Origin: Fibrobacteres bacterium CG2_30_45_31
Lineage (GTDB): Bacteria > Fibrobacterota > Fibrobacteria > Fibrobacterales > Fibrobacteraceae
Assembly: GCA_001873075.1 (NCBI GenBank)
Contig: MNYL01000148.1
Span: 1-12,497, forward strand
Reading direction: 5' to 3'
DNA: 12,497 nucleotides
Shown: positions 1-5,085 of the stretch, piece by piece
How the letters are laid out: each line of letters starts with the position of its first letter
How positions within the stretch are numbered: position 1 is the first letter of the stretch
Notes under the pieces: generated by a model
What the model was told of the DNA's origin: nothing
Seen by the model: the letters and a program-made list of their open reading frames with translations, nothing else
The model's database searches: none
Position numbers and translations under genes: made by a program

Positions 1-120
1 GGAGTTTGCATATAGGTGCTTCAACAATGCCCCAAACACCGCTTCACCGTAAGAGCCGCCCCCGTGAAATTTTGCGCTGTGTATGGGCTGCACTGCAACC
101 AGATTATAAAGTAAGTTCAT
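1..120 (-). CDS. Glycosyltransferase, N-terminal fragment (cut by window start)
   Basis: The reverse strand has an open frame of 40 codons from an ATG at 120-118 that runs off the window. The protein begins MNLLYNLVAVQPIHSAKFHG and continues with a glycine-rich GGGSYGEAVF segment. A short hydrophobic strand followed by a glycine-rich loop with G-x-x-Y/GEAVF is common at the N-terminus of GT-B (GT1/GT4-like) glycosyltransferases, where it forms the first Rossmann strand and acceptor-side loop. The start codon overlaps the TGA of the upstream glycosyltransferase gene in an ATGA arrangement, so the two are very probably co-transcribed and translationally coupled, as in a surface-polysaccharide cluster. 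No catalytic part is visible, so donor and acceptor cannot be named. That it is a real gene is fairly sure; the family is inferred. Confidence 0.6.
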   Translation of the reverse strand, partial: MNLLYNLVAVQPIHSAKFHGGGSYGEAVFGALLKHLYANS

Positions 121-1124
121 AAAATTTTACTCAGCCATTCAACAGGGCGTATTAGAAACGGCATTTTTTTATATAGAAAGGCTAGCGATTTTGCAAAAGC
201 GTAAGACCGCACAATATCGGCCCCTAAAACGCCTATTTTCTTTGTTTGGTATAGAAAAGAATCCTTTGTATTTTTAATCACGGTATCGTAATATTCATTA
301 ATGGAAATTTGCTGATCTTCCAAAACATGCACGGGAATATTTTTCAAATTCGTGTAAAAATCTTTTCTTAAAATTTTCGGAAGAAAAACATCCATACTCG
401 GCGGAACCATATTCCCGCAGGTGTCCACAATTCGCGACCCGAAAAAGTGCAGAATTTTCGCTTGCGGCAAAAAACGCTTCCCGTAAGCGAGTTGGCAATT
501 CCATTCTCCCGGCATTTTTTTTATTACATATCCAAAACTGAAATCGGTTTCCGCTAGAGAGGCCATATCAAAAGGGTAATTCTTTGAAACAGAGTATTGC
601 CAAAGTTCGTGCCATTTCTTAAAAAAAGCTCTTGCTTGTGGCGTATCGCTTGCAAACATCACACCACCGTTAAAAATTTCGTCGTTTTTTATCGGCGAAA
701 AACCGAGCATTTTTGCAGCATTTAAAACTTTCTTTCTGTTAATCGCTTTGTGTAAATTCGTATGAAAATCCAGCACGGCATAAATTCCCCCTCGCCATTC
801 ATCGGGAATTGTCAGATCACCGACAACCGCAATATCGGAATCCATATACAGAAAATCGCCCTCAATTTCATTTCGCATGACCGTTTTAAGAAAGCGTGAG
901 CGCAACATGGGGGAAAGATTTTCGTCTAATTTCAAAATCTTTAATTCATCAACCGCGTCTTTTAGATGAGCCCGTGTACCCGTAAGTGTTTCTGCGGTTT
1001 TATCATCGGTAAGTAAAGTCACAAAAGCATTCGGGTTATGCTTCCGCAAAGAGGCAATCGCCACAAGCGTTTGTTCGCAAAAAAAATCTTTCGGAGAACT
1101 CGTTAAAACAAAAAGGTATTTCAT
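117..1124 (-). CDS. Glycosyltransferase, GT-A fold (GT8-like)
   Basis: This 335-residue cytosolic protein should transfer a sugar from a nucleotide-sugar donor, probably to a cell-surface glycan or lipid-linked acceptor. The N-terminus (MKYLFVLTSSPKDFFCEQ) and the later LLTDD segment (37-41) resemble a GT-A nucleotide-binding fold. A DxD metal-binding motif lies at D95-S96-D97 in FLYMDSDIAVVGDL, and FNGGVMF (151-157) matches the FN-[GS]-GV-M pattern of GT8-type enzymes. A late histidine in LHFFGS could be another donor or metal contact. There is no signal peptide; the C-terminus is hydrophobic and basic, perhaps for membrane association. The ATG at 1124 has only a weak AAAAGA upstream. Its TGA overlaps the start of the next glycosyltransferase gene. 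The exact sugar is unknown. Confidence 0.8.
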   Translation of the reverse strand: MKYLFVLTSSPKDFFCEQTLVAIASLRKHNPNAFVTLLTDDKTAETLTGTRAHLKDAVDELKILKLDENLSPMLRSRFLKTVMRNEIEGDFLYMDSDIAVVGDLTIPDEWRGGIYAVLDFHTNLHKAINRKKVLNAAKMLGFSPIKNDEIFNGGVMFASDTPQARAFFKKWHELWQYSVSKNYPFDMASLAETDFSFGYVIKKMPGEWNCQLAYGKRFLPQAKILHFFGSRIVDTCGNMVPPSMDVFLPKILRKDFYTNLKNIPVHVLEDQQISINEYYDTVIKNTKDSFLYQTKKIGVLGADIVRSYAFAKSLAFLYKKMPFLIRPVEWLSKIL

Positions 1125-1189
1125 AATATCTTTTTAAAATATAAAAAATGGAAAATTTAAAAATTACTTTGGTGACGTGAAAAGCACGC

Positions 1190-1205
1190 AAATCGAGTGT
1201 AGCAC
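1190..1205. repeat. Imperfect direct repeat, copy 1
   Basis: AAATCGAGTGTAGCAC recurs 80 bases downstream as AAATCGAGAGTCGCAC, with 14 of 16 positions identical. This copy contains the complement of the proposed -10 box. It could be a binding-site pair, the trace of a small duplication, or chance. Confidence 0.35.
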
Positions 1206-1224
1206 GGGCCCGCTTGCCTGCCAG
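1196..1224 (-). promoter_or_regulatory. Candidate sigma-70-type promoter of the glycosyltransferase pair
   Basis: Read on the minus strand, CTGGCA (1224-1219; 4 of 6 to TTGACA) and TACACT (1201-1196; 4 of 6 to TATAAT) are separated by exactly 17 bases. Initiation near 1189 would leave a leader of about 65 bases, rich in A and T, before the ATG at 1124. No other box pair of this quality was seen upstream of this gene. This is pattern matching only; the organism's promoter consensus is not known from this window. Confidence 0.35.
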
Positions 1225-1269
1225 TATTGCCGAGATCCAGCCGCAGACGATGAAGTCTTCCAATTGCCA

Positions 1270-1285
1270 AAATCGAGAGTCGCAC
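1270..1285. repeat. Imperfect direct repeat, copy 2
   Basis: AAATCGAGAGTCGCAC differs at two positions from the copy at 1190-1205. It lies about 45 bases upstream of the proposed -35 box of the glycosyltransferase promoter, a spacing that would suit an activator or repressor site. No family of regulator is implied by the sequence. Confidence 0.35.
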
Positions 1286-1328
1286 TCATGCTTGTTTGAG
1301 TGACAGTCCTGGTCTCTTGGGTCAACCA

Positions 1329-1361
1329 TTGGCGCTTAATAGAACGTAAAATCCGCGCCAA
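1329..1361. repeat. Inverted repeat (hairpin)
   Basis: TTGGCGC (1329-1335) and GCGCCAA (1355-1361) are perfectly complementary, with a 19-base loop. There is no T-run directly after either arm, so it does not look like an intrinsic terminator. It sits next to another hairpin at 1367-1394. Confidence 0.45.
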
Positions 1362-1366
1362 CAAAA

Positions 1367-1394
1367 AATGGCAAACTCAAGTTGAAATGCCATT
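1367..1394 (-). terminator. Possible weak intrinsic terminator reading leftward
   Basis: AATGGCA (1367-1373) and TGCCATT (1388-1394) form a perfect 7-bp stem with a 14-base loop. On the minus strand the second arm is followed by TTTT, giving six T in a row with the end of the stem. On the plus strand no T-run follows. No gene is visible that would need termination here, so it might end a small leftward RNA or be incidental. Confidence 0.3.
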
Positions 1395-1645
1395 AAATCC
1401 GTATGATTTTTTTATTTAGGATGGTCGTGAAATGGATGCTGACATCAAGGGCAAGGACAGTCGAGAATTCAGATAGTGTGTAAAACGGGCACGTCGTTAA
1501 TGTCGGTGAGGCTCTGTTTTGCTGGAATACATGAAGAAAATGGAATTAAGTTCAATTCCTAGAGTGGCATAGGTGGCGCAAGCGTTAGAAATAATCCAAG
1601 TTTTTTTCTACATTTAGGACTCAAATTTTTCAAAACGGACTTATT

Positions 1646-2317
1646 ATGGCCGAAAATGTTACAACTAAGGATTTTTTTGCGGAACATGGTGTAAAAATTG
1701 CTGGCGTGTTCCTTGTTGTGGTGGTTGCGATTGCGGTTACCGTGCATTTTGTGGAATCGAGAAAAGTGACTGATTCTGCTCAGGCTGAATTGATCGGTAA
1801 GGGCATAAACTACACGTACACTGGCAAGAACGATAGTGCTTTGAGCGAATTCGAGTCTTTGATCCAAGGCAATAAGGTGAGTGGTCTCGCTTTGGCTAAA
1901 ATTGCTCTTCTTGCGGGTAACATCAAATATCAGAATGGGGATATGGATGGTGCTGCCGTTATGTATCAGAAATCTTTGGACAATGCGGGAAGCACTGCTC
2001 TTATTCGCGCGGGTGCTATGCATGGTCGTGCTGCAGTGTCCATGGAAAAGAAGGACTATGCCGCCGCTGCCAAACTCCTCGAAGGATTTGTGGATGAATT
2101 TGGAGAACGCACTGGTGATCTCGAAGACCGTTACACCAAGGAAGAACCAGCAGACCTAGTCCCGACAGTACCAGATGCTCTCTGGAAACTCACGCTTGTG
2201 TACACTGAAATGGGAGCAAAAGATAAGGCCAAGGCTTCTGCTGAAAAGATTCTTACCATTTATGGTGATAACGCACTTTATTCGGATAAGGCGAAAAAAT
2301 TTCTTGCAGCGCTTTAA
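1646..2317 (+). CDS. Membrane-anchored tetratricopeptide repeat protein
   Basis: This 223-residue protein has a short polar N-terminus, one hydrophobic segment at about residues 17-36 (VKIAGVFLVVVVAIAVTVHF), and then helical repeats to the end. It carries no lipobox, so the segment is probably a signal anchor, leaving the repeats outside the cytoplasm. The repeats are TPR-like: YTYTGKNDSALSEFESLI, the AKIALLAGNIKYQNGDMDGA region, AAAAKLLEGFVDEFGE and ALWKLTLVYTEMGAKDKAKA. The layout resembles YfgM, a TPR partner of the SecYEG translocon and periplasmic chaperones, but that is only a likeness of architecture. It is transcribed alone or as the first gene of its unit, with a strong terminator 20 bases after its stop. 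The exact partner is unknown. Confidence 0.75.
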   Translation: MAENVTTKDFFAEHGVKIAGVFLVVVVAIAVTVHFVESRKVTDSAQAELIGKGINYTYTGKNDSALSEFESLIQGNKVSGLALAKIALLAGNIKYQNGDMDGAAVMYQKSLDNAGSTALIRAGAMHGRAAVSMEKKDYAAAAKLLEGFVDEFGERTGDLEDRYTKEEPADLVPTVPDALWKLTLVYTEMGAKDKAKASAEKILTIYGDNALYSDKAKKFLAAL

Positions 2318-2336
2318 TTCGCTTTAGTTTCTCACG

Positions 2337-2369
2337 GAAGGGCCTTTATCAAGGTCCTTCTTTTTTTTT
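2337..2369 (+). terminator. Strong rho-independent terminator
   Basis: GAAGGGCC (2337-2344) pairs with GGTCCTTC (2353-2360) over 8 bp with one G-U pair; the loop is TTTATCAA, and nine T follow at 2361-2369. It should end transcription of the TPR gene. The next gene's first in-frame ATG is only five bases past the T-run, so that gene needs readthrough, a promoter overlapping this site, or a later start. Confidence 0.85.
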
Positions 2370-2374
2370 AGGGT

Positions 2375-3583
2375 ATGGAATGGTATATTAGCACTATGGA
2401 TTTGGCTCATTTTATTTCCTTACTTTTTATTTGCTTCGCCATTTATTCCTTTTTTGGATGGATTTTGGAAGTGATATACCGTTCCATTCAACACCGTGTT
2501 TTTGTTAATGCCGGTTTTCTGCATGGCCCTTTTGTCCCCATCTATGGGGTTGGCGCGCTGAGTCTGCTTCTCTTGAATTCTTATATGGGGAATATCAATT
2601 TACTGGTTCAGTTTGTCATGTATTATGTGGTGTTGAGCGTAATGGAGTATGGCGTCAGTCTTTTTGTGGAAAGGATGCTTCATATCAAGCTGTGGGATTA
2701 TTCCGATGAAAAGTGGAATATTCATGGGCGTATTAGCCTTGCGTTTTCTTTGGTGTGGGGCGTTTTAGGGGTTGTTTTTGTGTGGTGGATTCACCCCTTT
2801 GTCTGGCATTGGGTAACGAAACTCATGACCCCTTGGGAAACCACTATCGCGGGAGCGTTATTTGTGTATTTTGTGATAGACTTTTTATTGTCTGTGCCCG
2901 CCGCTCGCAAGTTATCTCGTACACTAGAACAAGGACTTGAAAAAATGCGTTCCTTTGATGTGAAAGATATGGAACTGTTGCTTGGCAATGGGCGGCATTT
3001 GGTGGCTTCTTTTGGTAGTTTCCGCACTCGTTTGAACGAGGGCTTATTAAAAAAGTTTGAACACTATTTGGCTGGCATTGTGGAAGAGAATAAGAAAGGT
3101 TTACATCTCAAAGATTTAAACGATGTGAAAAATCCAGAATATTTGGAATGTGTGAAAGATATTTTGCAGAACGAAGAATTTTTGAGAACCAAATTATTCC
3201 ACCACCATCGAGAAACGATTTTTGATCACGCCCTTAAAGTTTCTTATTTTGCGTATAAAATAAGTAAGCAGTGGGGCTGGAATTATAGGGAAGCTGCTCG
3301 CGCGGGGCTTCTCCATGATTTTTTTCTTTATGATTGGCGAGATAGCGATGATCCGGCTCGTGAGAAAAGACATTTTCACGGGTTTAGGCACCCGCGTACC
3401 GCATTGAATAATTCCCGACGTTTGTTTCCTTTGAATGACATAGAAAAGGATATTATTCTTAAGCACATGTTTCCTTTGACTCCGTTTTTACCGAAGTATA
3501 GGGAATCTTTTTTGGTGGTCGTTTTAGATAAATATGTAGCGACTCACGAGATGATGGTCCCCTCTGTGCATATTCCCCCATAA
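2375..3583 (+). CDS. CmpB-type (PF06541) membrane protein fused to an HD phosphohydrolase domain
   Basis: This 402-residue protein has two parts. Residues about 8-180 form a multi-spanning membrane domain resembling PF06541, annotated as putative ABC transporter permease: FFGWILEVIYRSI (26-38), GFLHGPFVPIYGVGAL (47-62), an LWDYSDEKWNIHGRI stretch (106-120) and hydrophobic spans near 120-140 and 155-175. After a charged linker (180-265), residues about 275-392 are an HD domain: FDHALKVS (D284, H285), LLHD (H314, D315), H364 in ILKHMFPLTP, and D385 in VVLDKYVA. That supports a metal-dependent phosphohydrolase in the cytoplasm; the substrate is unknown. Fusions of this kind occur in some other bacteria, mainly Firmicutes, to my knowledge. 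The start is uncertain: ATG 2375 lies against the terminator; ATG 2396 (M8) is an alternative. Neither has a good ribosome site. Confidence 0.8.
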   Translation: MEWYISTMDLAHFISLLFICFAIYSFFGWILEVIYRSIQHRVFVNAGFLHGPFVPIYGVGALSLLLLNSYMGNINLLVQFVMYYVVLSVMEYGVSLFVERMLHIKLWDYSDEKWNIHGRISLAFSLVWGVLGVVFVWWIHPFVWHWVTKLMTPWETTIAGALFVYFVIDFLLSVPAARKLSRTLEQGLEKMRSFDVKDMELLLGNGRHLVASFGSFRTRLNEGLLKKFEHYLAGIVEENKKGLHLKDLNDVKNPEYLECVKDILQNEEFLRTKLFHHHRETIFDHALKVSYFAYKISKQWGWNYREAARAGLLHDFFLYDWRDSDDPAREKRHFHGFRHPRTALNNSRRLFPLNDIEKDIILKHMFPLTPFLPKYRESFLVVVLDKYVATHEMMVPSVHIPP

Positions 3584-3662
3584 TGCGTTTATTCTCCATG
3601 AATTGGCGGTGAAATTACGTTGAGTTTTTTAAATTGACCTTGTGGTTTTGAACTTCCTTTTT

Positions 3663-3668
3663 GGAGAG
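3663..3668 (+). promoter_or_regulatory. Ribosome binding site that fixes the dapL start
   Basis: GGAGAG lies four bases before the ATG at 3673. A TTG at 3661 is in frame four codons earlier but overlaps this site, so the ATG is the credible start. This is one of the clearest Shine-Dalgarno sequences in the window. Confidence 0.75.
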
Positions 3669-3672
3669 ATAC

Positions 3673-4908
3673 ATGTCCGATTACATCCAGAATCTTTTTG
3701 CAGAACGTATTGGTGGTAGTTCCTTTGGTAAGGGAACCGTGCTTTATAAGTTCGAAAAGATTAAGCGCGCCCGTCGTGAAGCAGAAGCGACACATCCAGA
3801 AACTCCGATTATTGATATGGGTGTGGGGGAACCGGATTGGATGGCAGACAAAATGGTGGTGGATCGTTTGTATGCTGAGGCACAAAAACGTGAAAATCGG
3901 GGCTATGCGGATAATGGAATTTCCATGTTTCAGGAAGCGGCGGCGAAGTACATGGATACCGTGTACGGCGTAAAGGGCATTGACCCTGTGAATGAAGTCT
4001 GTCACGCCATTGGTTCCAAACCAGCGTTAGCCATGATGGCTCAAGCTTTTATCAACCCTGGGGATGTGTGCTTGATGACTGCTCCAGGTTACCCAATCAT
4101 GGCGACGATGACGCGCTGGCTTGGCGGTGAAGTTTACAACATGAATTTGGTGCCCGAAAATAATTTTTTGCCGGATCTGGAAGCCATTCCTGCGGATATT
4201 GTAAAACGAGCAAAGCTTCTTTATCTGAATTATCCGAATAACCCGACAGGGGCTGTTGCTTCCCCAGAATTCTTTGCGAAGGCGGTCGCTTTTGCGAAGG
4301 CGAATAATCTTATTGTGGTTGAAGATGCGGCCTATGCGGCACTGACGTTCGATGGGTACCAACCGCTAAGCTTCCTTTCTGTGCCGGGGGCTAAGGATGT
4401 GGGGGTGGAAATTCATTCCCTTTCCAAGGCTTACAATATGACCGGGTGGCGTCTCGGTTTTGTAGTAGGGAATGCGAAGGTGGTGAAGGCTTTTGCCTGT
4501 GTCAAGGATAACAATGATTCTGGCCAGTTCAAGGCAGTCCAGCTTGCGGGCGTGACGGCTCTTGAGAATCCTTCCATTACACAAAAGACTGTTGAGAAGT
4601 ATTCTCGCCGTCACAATCTTCTTGTGAAGGCTTTGTGTGCCGTAGGTTTTCGTGTGACCAAGCCTAAGGGAACTTTCTATCTCTATGCCGCGATTCCAAA
4701 GGGCGTGACGGGTGGTGTTCGTTTTGCGAATGCAGAAGAATTTTCTCAGTGGCTCATTAAGGAAAAACAAATTTCCACAGTCCCTTGGGATGACGCGGGC
4801 CATTTCGTGCGCTTTAGTGTGACTTTTATTGCCGACACCGAAGATGCGGAAATCAAGCTGATGGATGAAATTCAGCGTCGTCTTTCGGATTCAAAATTTG
4901 ATTGGTAA
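3673..4908 (+). CDS. dapL: LL-diaminopimelate aminotransferase
   Basis: This 411-residue, fold-type I PLP enzyme is predicted to convert tetrahydrodipicolinate plus glutamate to LL-diaminopimelate, bypassing the DapD/C/E steps of lysine and peptidoglycan synthesis. Visible motifs are GVGEPDW (50-56), GSKPALAMM (114-122), YPNNPTG (187-193; N190), VVEDAAY (215-221; D218, Y221), the PLP lysine K252 in SLSKAYNMTGWR (249-260; R260), and R380 in the carboxylate-binding region HFVRFS. Length matches the DapL family (about 410). The N-terminal YIQNLFAERIGG differs from the plant/chlamydial-type INENYLKL start, so it may belong to a second DapL group. Another class I aminotransferase activity cannot be ruled out. 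It follows the HD gene by 89 bases without a clear promoter, and faces the PHP gene across the 161-bp element. Confidence 0.75.
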   Translation: MSDYIQNLFAERIGGSSFGKGTVLYKFEKIKRARREAEATHPETPIIDMGVGEPDWMADKMVVDRLYAEAQKRENRGYADNGISMFQEAAAKYMDTVYGVKGIDPVNEVCHAIGSKPALAMMAQAFINPGDVCLMTAPGYPIMATMTRWLGGEVYNMNLVPENNFLPDLEAIPADIVKRAKLLYLNYPNNPTGAVASPEFFAKAVAFAKANNLIVVEDAAYAALTFDGYQPLSFLSVPGAKDVGVEIHSLSKAYNMTGWRLGFVVGNAKVVKAFACVKDNNDSGQFKAVQLAGVTALENPSITQKTVEKYSRRHNLLVKALCAVGFRVTKPKGTFYLYAAIPKGVTGGVRFANAEEFSQWLIKEKQISTVPWDDAGHFVRFSVTFIADTEDAEIKLMDEIQRRLSDSKFDW

Positions 4909-4915
4909 TTTTTTA

Positions 4916-4932
4916 GGGCACCTCTAAAAATT
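4916..4932. repeat. Left terminal inverted repeat of the 161-bp element
   Basis: The 17 bases pair with 5060-5076 with a single mismatch at the fifth base from the end (A here, C in the reverse complement of the other end). Flanked on its outer side by TTTA. Confidence 0.7.
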
Positions 4933-4979
4933 CTTTTTCTATGGAATCGGCTGTGACACATCGCAATAGTTCGGCGCTC

Positions 4980-5012
4980 AAAGTGGCGAATAACATTATT
5001 ATTAGCCACTTT
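4980..5012. repeat. Internal palindrome of the 161-bp element
   Basis: AAAGTGGCGAATAA (4980-4993) pairs with TTATTAGCCACTTT (4999-5012) over 14 bp with one G-A mismatch and the loop CATTA. TTTT ends at 5013 on the plus strand and only TTT ends the arm on the minus strand, so it could be a weak terminator in either direction but lacks a strong T-run. Confidence 0.7.
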
Positions 5013-5059
5013 TCGCTTCTGCTCTTGCTCGGTCTCGTTCAATTCCGTGGCCGTAAACC

Positions 5060-5076
5060 AATTTTTAGAGGGGCCC
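5060..5076. repeat. Right terminal inverted repeat of the 161-bp element
   Basis: It is the near-perfect reverse complement of 4916-4932, followed at once by TTTA (5077-5080), which repeats the four bases found before the left end. Confidence 0.7.
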
Positions 5077-5085
5077 TTTAGTCTG

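Larger units (their letters stand above)
1125..1645. other. 521-base gene-poor spacer between divergent units
   Basis: This stretch separates the leftward glycosyltransferase pair from the rightward TPR gene. Open frames here (for example 1164-1364 minus, 66 codons) lack a ribosome site and show no recognisable family. It holds the candidate promoter at 1196-1224, an imperfect 16-bp direct repeat (1190-1205 and 1270-1285, 14 matches), and hairpins at 1283-1302, 1329-1361 and 1367-1394, plus a small one at 1542-1559. No tRNA arms, tmRNA or RNase P signatures were seen. It may hold a structured small RNA or decayed sequence. No convincing promoter was found for the gene at 1646; its site GGAC, seven bases before the ATG, is weak. 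Confidence 0.5.
4916..5076. mobile_element. 161-bp MITE-like element with 17-bp terminal inverted repeats
   Basis: GGGCACCTCTAAAAATT (4916-4932) and AATTTTTAGAGGGGCCC (5060-5076) are inverted repeats matching at 16 of 17 positions. TTTA directly precedes the left end (4912-4915) and directly follows the right end (5077-5080), as expected of a 4-base target-site duplication, although the flanks are AT-rich. The interior holds a long palindrome (4980-5012) and no transposase. Starting 7 bases after the dapL stop and ending 9 before the facing gene's stop, it nearly fills the convergent gap. A non-autonomous, miniature element moved by a DDE transposase is the simplest reading; the family is not identified. 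Alternatively the nested stems serve as a two-way terminator. Only one copy is in this window. Confidence 0.6.

Noticed and set aside
1164..1364. 66-codon minus-strand frame in the spacer
   Set aside because: It starts with TTG without a ribosome site, shows no recognisable family, and overlaps the direct repeats, the candidate promoter and hairpins. It overlaps a second equally open frame (1036-1329) that runs into the glycosyltransferase gene, which suggests chance openness.
1542..1559. Perfect 6-bp stem (GGAATT/AATTCC) with the TTCAATT of a tRNA T-arm
   Set aside because: No acceptor stem, D-arm or anticodon arm surrounds it at tRNA distances, and no T-run follows, so it is neither tRNA nor terminator.
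1559..2023. 154-codon minus-strand frame
   Set aside because: It lies largely antisense to the TPR gene, has no family likeness, and its composition follows from the coding bias of the opposite strand.
3661..3672. Earlier TTG start for dapL (four extra residues)
   Set aside because: The TTG overlaps the GGAGAG ribosome site, and ATG at 3673 gives the usual protein length and start.
4980..5076. Integron attC-like site
   Set aside because: The ends lack the GTTRRRY and RYYYAAC core boxes and no integrase is nearby; the terminal repeats with TTTA fit a transposable element better.
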